Of a DNA stretch of 15,977 bases, positions 1-5,650 are shown one piece after another. The notes beneath the pieces are model-generated. The model did not search any database, was not told the origin of the DNA, and saw only the letters and a list, made by a program, of their open reading frames with translations. Location of the stretch: NCBI GenBank assembly GCA_003585845.1, contig NQOP01000002.1, forward strand, positions 325,659-341,635. Direction: 5' to 3'. The stretch's first letter is position 1. Each line of letters opens with the position of its first letter. The position numbers were made by a program, and so were the translations under genes. Source of the DNA: Bifidobacteriaceae bacterium NR021 (lineage in GTDB: Bacteria > Actinomycetota > Actinomycetes > Actinomycetales > Bifidobacteriaceae).

Positions 1-1122
1 TGCACCAGCGGCAGCACCGTTAGCATTGCTATTCTGCTGAGCAGAAGCCTTGGTATCCTTACCCTTCTGAGAAGCAGCCTTAGCTTCCTTACCAAACTTA
101 CCGCTCATAGCAGAAGCATAAGCATGCTTCAAACCAGGAACAGCTGGAACCTTTGGATCCAAAGGATCAGAAGTCACAACTGGTGGCAACAAAGCTGGGT
201 TCACACCAGCAGCAACAGCCTCATTGTAAACATCCTTGTAAGCCTGCAAAGCCTTGTTATAAGCAGCTACAGCAGCCAAATCCTTTGCCAAAGCATCATC
301 ATAAGCAGCCTTAGCCTTAGCCAAAGCAATAGTTGCACGCTTAAGATGAGCATCAGCACGATCTGCTGCATCACGCAAACGAGTCTCAGTAGTAGAATCA
401 TTCACGCCAGAAGCCAAGAACGCATTGAGCTTTTGATGAGCAACAGTGGCTGCATTCTCACGTGCATTGTACTCAGCAACAGCAGCAACCAAAGCCTTAT
501 AAGCATCATCGAAATTCTTCTTAGCAACAGCAAGCAAATCATCCTTGTTGTCCAAGTTCATCTTAGCAAGACGAACCTTGTTAATAAGAGCCCTCTTAAC
601 CTCATCCTCAGTTGGACCAACGAAGTCACTAAGATCAGCCTTCTTCTGGTTCAAATCAGCAAGATCAGAAGCCAAGACAGCATTTGCTTGACGCAATTCA
701 GCTTCAGCATCGTCTTTAGCGGTCTTAGCGGCGGTGAGAGCGCTTACAGCTGCGTTATACTCATCCTGAGCAACAGCCACCTTATGCTCTAAAGCTGTTT
801 TAGCCTCGCCCTGAGCAGCCTGAAGTTCAGCTTTAAGATTGTTTAACGTTGTAAAAGCAGCATCCCTGGCAGCAAGCTTAGCGTTGTAATCAGCAAGAGC
901 ATTATTATACTTAGCAAGATAACCATCTTTTTTATCGTTAACAGCCTTGAAAGCTGCATCATAAACGCCCTGAGCATCCTGAACTCGAACAGTGCACCAC
1001 TCAACAGTGTGACCCTTGCATGGGTTGTTATCCTTCACAGCCATTGCTGGGGCAGCAAAAGCGAAACCAGAGAGGAGGGTGGCGCCAGCAGCAAATGCGG
1101 CGATAGCCTTCTTATTCAACAT
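1..1122 (-). CDS. Secreted alanine-rich coiled-coil surface protein, 3' end beyond window
   Basis: The open frame runs from ATG at 1122 to the left edge without a stop, giving 374 residues in view. The start follows an AAAGGAA ribosome site. Residues 1-28 form a signal peptide: Lys-Lys near the start, a hydrophobic Ala/Phe stretch, and a likely cut after Ala-Met-Ala. The mature protein opens with two cysteines about seven residues apart (NPCKGHTVEWC), which could form a disulphide. About 250 residues of Ala/Lys/Glu/Asp-rich heptad-like sequence follow, with repeated K-A-x-Y-(D/N)-x-A patterns, so a long extended coiled coil is likely. Then come a Pro-rich linker (DPLDPKVPAVPGLK) and a Lys/Ser/Gln/Asn/Ala-rich low-complexity tail of the kind that often precedes a cell-wall anchor. 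No LPXTG is visible because the gene is cut. I do not recognise the family. A stalk-like adhesin or wall protein is an inference. Confidence 0.85.
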   Translation of the reverse strand, partial: MLNKKAIAAFAAGATLLSGFAFAAPAMAVKDNNPCKGHTVEWCTVRVQDAQGVYDAAFKAVNDKKDGYLAKYNNALADYNAKLAARDAAFTTLNNLKAELQAAQGEAKTALEHKVAVAQDEYNAAVSALTAAKTAKDDAEAELRQANAVLASDLADLNQKKADLSDFVGPTEDEVKRALINKVRLAKMNLDNKDDLLAVAKKNFDDAYKALVAAVAEYNARENAATVAHQKLNAFLASGVNDSTTETRLRDAADRADAHLKRATIALAKAKAAYDDALAKDLAAVAAYNKALQAYKDVYNEAVAAGVNPALLPPVVTSDPLDPKVPAVPGLKHAYASAMSGKFGKEAKAASQKGKDTKASAQQNSNANGAAAGA

Positions 1123-1144
1123 AATATTTTCCTTTCTTCTTCTC

Positions 1145-1165
1145 CTTCGTGCTAGGTACACGAAG
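1145..1165 (-). other. Hairpin in the 5' leader of the surface-protein gene
   Basis: CTTCGTG and CACGAAG form a perfect 7-bp stem around a 7-nt loop, ending just upstream of the ribosome site. There is no T-run after it on the minus strand, so it is not an intrinsic terminator. A role in mRNA stability or start-site exposure is inferred. Confidence 0.5.
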
Positions 1166-1236
1166 AAAAATTTGCTGTGCAACTCCAAACGGAGCCACAC
1201 ACGCCCGTCAACTAGGAATGACCGGCGTTTGCTATT

Positions 1237-1267
1237 AAGATACCCCCCCCCCGTTCGCAAAAGTCAA
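1237..1267 (-). promoter_or_regulatory. Candidate phase-variable promoter with G10 spacer
   Basis: On the minus strand TTGACT (1267-1262, five of six consensus bases) is followed by a 19-nt spacer and then TATCTT (1242-1237, four of six). The spacer consists of TTTGCGAAC followed by ten uninterrupted G (1252-1243). Two fewer G would give the optimal 17-bp spacing. Transcription would begin near 1230, leaving a leader of about 107 nt before the ATG at 1122. Poly-G spacers of this kind control expression by slipped-strand mispairing in known systems such as Neisseria porA and opc. That this one does so is inferred. Confidence 0.65.
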
Positions 1268-1291
1268 GAGCCGACACGTAGCTCGTTAACA

Positions 1292-1309
1292 AAAAACATC
1301 GATGTTTTT
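1292..1309. promoter_or_regulatory. 18-bp perfect palindrome, possible operator
   Basis: AAAAACATCGATGTTTTT is its own reverse complement over 18 bp with a central CG. It ends 24 bp upstream of the -35 of the candidate surface-protein promoter. Central-CG palindromes are common as LacI-family operators, but no regulator is encoded nearby. It could also simply be an AT-rich cruciform-prone sequence. Confidence 0.4.
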
Positions 1310-1379
1310 ACGAAAATATTTCAGTCAAACTATTTTTAAGAGTAAAAAATACAGTATTACGCATTATTTTTCGTAAAAA
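1305..1379. repeat. 12-bp inverted repeat, AT-rich
   Basis: TTTTTACGAAAA (1305-1316) and its exact complement TTTTCGTAAAAA (1368-1379) are separated by 51 bp of AT-rich DNA. The left arm overlaps the end of the 18-bp palindrome. No gene is present here. The arms could be paired protein-binding sites, but nothing in the sequence names the protein. Confidence 0.45.
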
Positions 1380-1482
1380 TGTCAATTTCAAGGTTTTTAA
1401 AGATTTTTCCCAGAAAACTCTCAGGAAACTCTTGAATACTCCCCCAGTCAGCCGCAAAACCGTTGCAAAACCGCCATTCTCA

Positions 1483-1518
1483 CGCGACACGCCAACAGCC
1501 CGCTTCTTGCGTGTCGCG
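1483..1518. repeat. 10-bp GC-rich inverted repeat
   Basis: CGCGACACGC (1483-1492) is the exact complement of GCGTGTCGCG (1509-1518), with a 16-nt loop. No T-run follows on either strand, so it is not a standard terminator. It stands out as GC-rich within AT-rich gene-free DNA. Confidence 0.45.
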
Positions 1519-1531
1519 CGGCGGCAGAAAG

Positions 1532-1599
1532 TTTACAGCGGTGTAAAGGAAAAGTCGTCTACGCGCCTTAATCCGGCATAAACTTTACACGGCTGTAAA
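1532..1599. promoter_or_regulatory. Twin TTTACA-N4-TGTAAA operator-like sites
   Basis: Two 16-bp sites share identical half-sites with a 4-bp middle: TTTACA-GCGG-TGTAAA at 1532-1547 and TTTACA-CGGC-TGTAAA at 1584-1599. Their centres are 52 bp apart, close to five helical turns, which suits a dimeric regulator binding the same DNA face. They lie about 270-330 bp upstream of the surface-protein promoter and downstream of the rplL terminator, so a control target is not obvious. I do not recognise the regulator. Confidence 0.5.
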
Positions 1600-1649
1600 A
1601 TTTCGGTCGCAAAACCGACAAAAAACGGCAAAAACTTTACGCGCGCAAC

Positions 1650-1680
1650 AAAAAAGGCGGCAGGAATAATCCTGCCGCCT
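1650..1680 (-). terminator. Intrinsic terminator of the rplJ-rplL operon
   Basis: A perfect 11-bp stem (AGGCGGCAGGA paired with TCCTGCCGCCT, 1655-1680) closes a 4-nt loop. On the minus strand it is followed directly by six T. It lies 61 bp past the rplL stop, in the right orientation to end that transcript. Confidence 0.95.
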
Positions 1681-1741
1681 AATTTTCACTATGCACACAC
1701 GCATAAAACTGCGTTACGCGCAAAGTAACAAAAAGTTAGAA

Positions 1742-2122
1742 CTACTTAAGTTCAACGGAAGCGCCGGCCTCTTCGAGGGCAGCCTTAGCCTTCTCAGCAT
1801 CTTCCTTCTTAGCCTTCTCAAGAACAGCCTTTGGAGCGCCGTCCACGAGAGCCTTAGCTTCAGCCAAGCCGAGGTTGGTCAAAGCACGCACAGCCTTGAT
1901 GACTGCAATCTTCTTGTCGCCAGCAGCGGTAAGAACGACGTCAAACTCGTCCTTCTCTTCCTCAGCAGCGCCAGCAGCAGCTGGAGCAGCGGCAACAGCG
2001 GCGACAGGGGCAGCAGCCTCGACGTCGAACTTCTCTTCAAAGGCCTTGACGAACTCAGAGAGCTCAACGAGGGTCATTTCACCAAAAGCTTCAAGAAGCT
2101 CTTCACTAGTGAGCTTAGCCAT
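1742..2122 (-). CDS. rplL: Ribosomal protein bL12 (L7/L12)
   Basis: 126 residues, the normal length. Residues 1-33 are the dimerisation domain that binds L10 ([20 protein letters not shown]). An Ala-rich flexible hinge follows at about 36-55, then the C-terminal factor-binding domain beginning [20 protein letters not shown] and ending in GASVELK. The protein forms the mobile stalk of the 50S subunit that recruits and activates elongation-factor GTPases. The ATG at 2122 has a clear AGAAAGGAAG ribosome site. It is the second gene of the operon, 97 bp after rplJ, and is followed by a strong terminator. Identity is certain from the hinge and C-terminal domain. Confidence 0.98.
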   Translation of the reverse strand: MAKLTSEELLEAFGEMTLVELSEFVKAFEEKFDVEAAAPVAAVAAAPAAAGAAEEEKDEFDVVLTAAGDKKIAVIKAVRALTNLGLAEAKALVDGAPKAVLEKAKKEDAEKAKAALEEAGASVELK

Positions 2123-2147
2123 AATTGGCTTCCTTTCTTACTTGGTC

Positions 2148-2213
2148 AGGCACAAGTTGTGCCTTACGACCATAACATTTTTATTATTGGTTGGTCTCAT
2201 GCAGCAAGCTGCA
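2148..2213 (-). other. Paired hairpins between rplJ and rplL
   Basis: Two perfect inverted repeats fill the 97-bp gap: TGCAGC-AA-GCTGCA (2200-2213), seven bases past the rplJ stop, and AGGCACAA-G-TTGTGCCT (2148-2164), just before the rplL ribosome site. Neither has a T-run. L12 is needed in several copies per L10, and intercistronic processing or stabilising hairpins are one known way to achieve that ratio. That role here is inferred. Confidence 0.5.
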
Positions 2214-2219
2214 AGGGAA

Positions 2220-2741
2220 TCAAGCGGCCTTTTCCTGCTTCTCGCGCAAAGCGTCGATTGTACGAACTGCCTTGGTTGGCAATGCGTTGAACAGGTAAGC
2301 GGCCTTGGACATGGTGCCCTTGAGCGCGCCGGCCATTTCGGAAAGCAATTCTGGGCGAGACTTGAGATCTGCCAATTGCTTTGCTCCTTCGGCATCGTAA
2401 ACGGTTCCATCTGCGAAACCGCCCTTAATGACGAGGGCTTTATTCTCTTTGGCAAAATCACGCAAGGTCTTAGCAGCCTCAATGAAATCACCCTTAACGA
2501 AGGTGACTGCAGTTGGGCCGGCGAGAAGCTCGTCAAGACCTTCAATGCCCGCTTCCTTAGCAGCAATACGAGCAAGCGTGTTCTTAGCCACAGAGTAGGA
2601 AGTATCGCGGCCTAGCTTTTCGCGCAGAGTAGAAATCTGCGGAACGGTAAGCCCGCGGTACTCGGTGAGGTAGATAGCGTCTGCATTACGGAAAAGTTCC
2701 GTAAGCTCGGCAACTACCGCTTCCTTTTCGGGCCTCTTCAT
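2220..2741 (-). CDS. rplJ: Ribosomal protein uL10
   Basis: 173 residues, typical for bacterial L10. It opens MKRPEKEAVVAELTELFRNA and contains the conserved YRGLTVPQISTLREKLG and VAKNTLARIAA segments of the rRNA-binding domain. It ends in the Ala/Glu/Lys-rich helix that carries L12 dimers (ALREKQEKAA). L10 anchors the L12 stalk to 23S rRNA and, in other bacteria, binds its own mRNA leader. The start at 2741 is set by the family N-terminus and an AGGAAGGAA ribosome site. The frame stays open further upstream to 2873, but that stretch is leader RNA with no L10 homology. First gene of the rplJL operon. Confidence 0.97.
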   Translation of the reverse strand: MKRPEKEAVVAELTELFRNADAIYLTEYRGLTVPQISTLREKLGRDTSYSVAKNTLARIAAKEAGIEGLDELLAGPTAVTFVKGDFIEAAKTLRDFAKENKALVIKGGFADGTVYDAEGAKQLADLKSRPELLSEMAGALKGTMSKAAYLFNALPTKAVRTIDALREKQEKAA

Positions 2742-2968
2742 GGCGTTCCTTCCTAAATTGGCCGTAGGTGAAAGAAACGCATCAAGCTTAATTAAACAGG
2801 GCAATAAAAAAAGCCCTGCGCACTGGCAGAGCAACATAAGAAGCACTAAAGCGTGCTTAAATTTTCGACTCATAACGAGATCCGCTATAAATCATTGCTC
2901 AACCTGTGCTGGCCTGACACATCAATTTCAGGAATCTCGCGATTCCGCCAACGGTCTGTGGTTTACGT
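2742..2968 (-). promoter_or_regulatory. L10 leader (autoregulatory 5' UTR of rplJL)
   Basis: About 225 nt of untranslated leader separate the predicted transcription start from rplJ. It folds readily: GGAATC-GCGA-GATTCC (2931-2946, a GNRA tetraloop on the RNA), then CCTGA...TCAGG (2913-2932), flanked by TGGC/GCCA. This resembles the branched, kinked L10-binding region of other rplJ leaders. A terminator and a competing hairpin lie downstream (separate entry). In Bacillus subtilis the L10-L12 complex binds such a leader and causes premature termination. The same mechanism here is inferred from layout, not from a covariance search. Confidence 0.75.
2797..2832 (-). terminator. Leader attenuator: terminator versus competing hairpin
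   Basis: On the minus-strand RNA, GCUCUGC (2832-2826) pairs with GCAGGGC (2819-2813) in a 7-bp stem with one G-U pair and a 6-nt loop. Seven U follow at 2812-2806, which makes an intrinsic terminator inside the leader. The same CAGGGC (2818-2813) can instead pair with GCCCUG (2802-2797) across the U-run. The two structures exclude each other, which is the signature of attenuation. About 55 nt separate this switch from the rplJ start. Confidence 0.7.
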
Positions 2969-2974
2969 TGGGCA

Positions 2975-3003
2975 AGTTTAATACGCCGCTAAGACATTGT
3001 CAA
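2975..3003 (-). promoter_or_regulatory. rplJL promoter
   Basis: TTGACA (3003-2998, perfect -35) is followed by exactly 17 bp and TAAACT (2980-2975, four of six -10 bases). It sits between the upstream permease terminator and the L10 leader, with transcription expected to start near 2968. Confidence 0.75.
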
Positions 3004-3046
3004 GAGAAATACTATGAAAATAAAATAGAAACAAAAAAATAGAAAT

Positions 3047-3076
3047 AAAAAAGAGGGCATGTAACACACACCCTCT
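3047..3076 (-). terminator. Terminator after the purine permease gene
   Basis: AGAGGG (3052-3057) and CCCTCT (3071-3076) form a 6-bp stem with a 13-nt loop. On the minus strand it is followed by six T. The opposite side carries AATTTTT, so it may also work on the other strand. It separates the permease transcript from the rplJL promoter about 45 bp further on. Confidence 0.8.
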
Positions 3077-3090
3077 AATTTTTCTTACGC

Positions 3091-3140
3091 CTGTAAATTC
3101 AATTCTTGTAAATTAAATTCACATTTACTTACATTTACAG
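3091..3140. repeat. Cluster of TGTAAAT / ATTTACA repeats at the permease 3' end
   Basis: Within 50 bp there are CTGTAAAT (3091), TTGTAAAT (3106), CACATTTAC (3120) and ATTTACAG (3133). The outer pair is an exact 8-bp inverted repeat, and inner copies nest inside it. It overlaps the permease stop codon. It may fold as a long, weak AT-rich hairpin ahead of the true terminator. The half-sites resemble the twin sites near 1532-1599. Confidence 0.4.
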
Positions 3141-4538
3141 CACAGCGTTAGCAACAAAATCAAGTAAGAACAGCAAAGAAACAATCCAAAGCATTGGATG
3201 AACTTCTTTAGCACGCTTCTTGCAAGTCATTACCAAGCAGTACATGATAAAGCCAGCGGCAATACCATAAGAAATGTTGTAAGAGAATGCCATGAACACT
3301 GCAGCGAAGAATGCAGGAATTGCCTCAGAAATATCATCCCAAGCAATTTCCTTCAAAGAGCTTGCCATCATGCATCCAACAACCACAAGCACGCCGGCAG
3401 TTGCAGCAGCAGGAACAGCAGAAACTACAGGAGCAAGCACTATAGAAAGCGCGAAGCAAATAGACACAACTACGGAAGTCAAACCGGTACGACCACCAGC
3501 ACCAATACCTGCAGCAGACTCTACATAAGTAGTGGTGTTAGAAGTACCGAAAATTGCACCAACAGAAGTTGCGATGGAATCTGCGAACAAAGCGCGATCC
3601 ATCTTGGAGCTAAAGCCAGAGCCGTTTTCAAGAGCCTTTTCATCCGCCTCAGAGAAGATACCTGTACGACGACCAGTGCCAATGAAGGTACCCAAGGTGT
3701 CGAAAGTATCAGACATTGAGAATGCAAAAATCGTTATCAAAACAAGCGGAACGCGCGAAGGGTCTGCAAACAGCGTTGGGAAGCCTTTGTCGCTAAATAT
3801 TGCGCAGAAAGTAGTAGGCAAATCGTGGAAAGCGCCCATGATTGACACAGAGTTGTTCATAGTCGTCAAACCCATTGGAATACCAATGATAGCTGTAACG
3901 ACAATGGAAATAAGCAAAGATCCACGAACATTCAACACAGTAAGCACGATTGCCAAAAGCAATCCAATGAGGAACAACCACAATACTGGGTTCTTTAAAA
4001 CAGCAAGACCTGGAATTGCAGGAGTTGCACCAAAATGAGACGCAATTTTTGCAGCTTTATCATCCTTTGGAGTGAACTTAATCAAATCAACATTCACCAT
4101 GCCGACATAAGCCACAAATAAACCAATGCCACCGCCGATTGCGTGTTGTAACGAAGTCGGGATGGCACGAATAATCATTTTACGAATTTTAGTAACGGTA
4201 ATAAGAATGTTAATTAAACCGCATAAGAACACCATGCACATTGCATGCTGCCAACTAAAGCCTAAGCCTTTTACGACTGTGAACGTAAAGAATGCATTTA
4301 AGCCCATTCCAGCAGCCTGAGCGTAAGGCACGTTAGCAAACAAGCCCATAACAAGCGTGCCAATAATAGCGGCAATAATTGTTGCTAAGAACACGCCACC
4401 CCATGGCATACCAGTTTCTTTTAATACAGTTGGATTTACGATGATAATGTACGACATCGCGAAGAATGTAGTGAGACCTGCAGTGATCTCCGTTGATACA
4501 TTCGTGCCGTTTTCTTTGAGATGGAAGAACTTTTCCAT
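3135..4538 (-). CDS. NCS2-family purine permease (AzgA/PbuG type)
   Basis: 467 residues, a polytopic inner-membrane protein with roughly 12 or more hydrophobic segments. Family marks are TEITAGLTTFFAMSYIIIVNP (residues 16-36, starting in the first membrane segment), GMGLNAFF (77-84), FAFSMSDTFDTLGTFIGTG mid-protein, and GIGAGGRTGLTSVV. This subgroup imports adenine, guanine and/or hypoxanthine by proton symport. The exact substrate cannot be read from sequence. The start at 4538 is chosen because MEKFFHLKENGTNVS matches the usual N-terminus and AAGGAACAGAGAG precedes it. The in-frame extension to 4616 is Cys/Arg-rich and unlike the family. The gene is 253 bp from pstB, with no terminator seen between them, so some read-through is possible. 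I see no purine riboswitch upstream. Confidence 0.92.
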   Translation of the reverse strand: MEKFFHLKENGTNVSTEITAGLTTFFAMSYIIIVNPTVLKETGMPWGGVFLATIIAAIIGTLVMGLFANVPYAQAAGMGLNAFFTFTVVKGLGFSWQHAMCMVFLCGLINILITVTKIRKMIIRAIPTSLQHAIGGGIGLFVAYVGMVNVDLIKFTPKDDKAAKIASHFGATPAIPGLAVLKNPVLWLFLIGLLLAIVLTVLNVRGSLLISIVVTAIIGIPMGLTTMNNSVSIMGAFHDLPTTFCAIFSDKGFPTLFADPSRVPLVLITIFAFSMSDTFDTLGTFIGTGRRTGIFSEADEKALENGSGFSSKMDRALFADSIATSVGAIFGTSNTTTYVESAAGIGAGGRTGLTSVVVSICFALSIVLAPVVSAVPAAATAGVLVVVGCMMASSLKEIAWDDISEAIPAFFAAVFMAFSYNISYGIAAGFIMYCLVMTCKKRAKEVHPMLWIVSLLFLLDFVANAVL

Positions 4539-4791
4539 ATACTCTCTGTTCCTTGGTTTACAAGCGCAAAAGACCAGAAAAGCGCAGCGAAAGCACTTGA
4601 GCAATCGCGTACGCAATTACATTTGGGCATTCACGCAGAGGTTACTGCGACTCGTCGAATGAACGAAGGCATCACAAAATCTCACATAAAATTACGAAAA
4701 TTGCGAAACCTTTGAACAACCGAACAGCATTGACCTTACGCGCACGTGCTGACCAAGGAAATACACAGAAATCAAAAAAGTATATAACAAA

Positions 4792-5571
4792 TCAGCCAAA
4801 ACGACCAGAAATATAACGCTCAGCTTCAGCATTGCGCGGATTGTTGAACATAGTAGTCGTGTCTGCAAAGTATTCCAGATGACCTGGTTTTCCGACAGCC
4901 TTCAAATTAAAGAATGCCGTGTAGTCCGCAACACGCGCAGCTTGCTGCATGTTGTGAGTCACAATCACAATCGTGTAGTCGCGCTTAAGCTCGTTAATCA
5001 AATCTTCTACAGCCAACGTAGAAATAGGGTCAAGAGCTGAGCAAGGCTCGTCCATAAGCAAAACTTGCGGATGCACAGCCACAGCTCTAGCAATGCAAAG
5101 TCGCTGCTGTTGACCGCCAGAAAGACCAATACCCGGCTTATCTAAGCGATCCTTAACTTCATTCCACAAGTTCGCGCCTCGCAAAGCCCACTCAACTAAA
5201 TCGTCAGCATCACTCTTAGCAATTTTACGATTATTCAAACGAACTCCAGCAAGCACGTTTTCGCGAATAGACATAGTTGGGAAAGGATTTGGGCGCTGGA
5301 AAACCATGCCAACATCGCGGCGGACAGCCACAGGGTCAACGTCTTTGCCATATAAATCGCGTCCTTCAAGAAGCACTTGACCTTCTACGCGCGCGCCAGG
5401 AGTGATTTCGTGCATGCGGTCTAAAGTGCGCAAAACTGTTGATTTTCCGCATCCGGAAGGTCCGATAAAAGCCGTCACTTTATTTGGCTCAATATTAATA
5501 TTCACGTCTTCTACAGCAAGAAAATCACCATAGTAAATATTTAAGTGCTTCACATCAATTCGCTGACCCAT
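4792..5571 (-). CDS. pstB: Phosphate ABC transporter ATP-binding protein PstB
   Basis: 259 residues, the normal PstB length. Walker A is GPSGCGKST at residues 37-45, with the Q-loop in [14 protein letters not shown] (a PstB hallmark). The ABC signature is LSGGQQQR, Walker B VLLMDEP with catalytic Glu, and the H-loop VTHNMQQA. It is a cytoplasmic ATPase driving phosphate import through PstC-PstA. The start at 5571 gives the family N-terminus [15 protein letters not shown] with a GAAAGTGAG ribosome site. The frame is open further up to 5772, but that part overlaps pstA and encodes a Lys/Ser repeat from the AAAGC tract. Last gene of the pst cluster. No phoU follows in the window. Confidence 0.97.
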   Translation of the reverse strand: MGQRIDVKHLNIYYGDFLAVEDVNINIEPNKVTAFIGPSGCGKSTVLRTLDRMHEITPGARVEGQVLLEGRDLYGKDVDPVAVRRDVGMVFQRPNPFPTMSIRENVLAGVRLNNRKIAKSDADDLVEWALRGANLWNEVKDRLDKPGIGLSGGQQQRLCIARAVAVHPQVLLMDEPCSALDPISTLAVEDLINELKRDYTIVIVTHNMQQAARVADYTAFFNLKAVGKPGHLEYFADTTTMFNNPRNAEAERYISGRFG

Positions 5572-5597
5572 TTTATGCTCACTTTCTAAAAATTTAA

Positions 5598-5650
5598 TTC
5601 GCTTTGCTTTGCTTGATTTCGCTTTGCTTTGCTTTACTTTATTTCGCTTT
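5598..5650 (-). repeat. AAAGC-rich direct repeat between pstA and pstB
   Basis: TTCGCTTTGCTTTGCTT occurs at 5598-5614 and again, identical, at 5618-5634. A partial TTCGCTTT is at 5643-5650, so the period is about 20 bp, built from a TTTGC unit. On the mRNA it is a nearly pure purine AAAGC tract filling most of the 77-nt gap between the pstA stop and the pstB start. Such short-unit arrays can change length by slippage. Confidence 0.7.

Noticed and set aside
124-792. Plus-strand open frame of 222 codons
   Set aside because: It lies opposite the surface-protein gene, whose Ala-rich GCT codons read as AGC serines on the other strand. The product is Ser/Ile-rich with no ribosome site or known motif.
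1243-1252. Poly-C tract as a coding-frame switch
   Set aside because: No supported gene spans the tract. It lies about 120 bp upstream of the start codon, so length change would act on transcription, not on reading frame.
1875-2615. Plus-strand open frame of 246 codons across rplL and rplJ
   Set aside because: It is the mirror of two certain ribosomal protein genes. No domain or ribosome site supports it.
2742-2873. N-terminal extension of rplJ
   Set aside because: The frame is open, but the stretch carries the leader terminator and hairpins, and L10 homology with a good ribosome site begins at 2741.
4539-4791. Purine riboswitch ahead of the permease
   Set aside because: I looked for a three-way junction with paired loops and a terminator and found no convincing stems. 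Only a weak TTGTTC-N17-CGTAAT promoter-like pair is visible near 4691-4719.
5598-5650. CRISPR-like array
   Set aside because: The repeats are short, low-complexity and nearly contiguous with no unique spacers.
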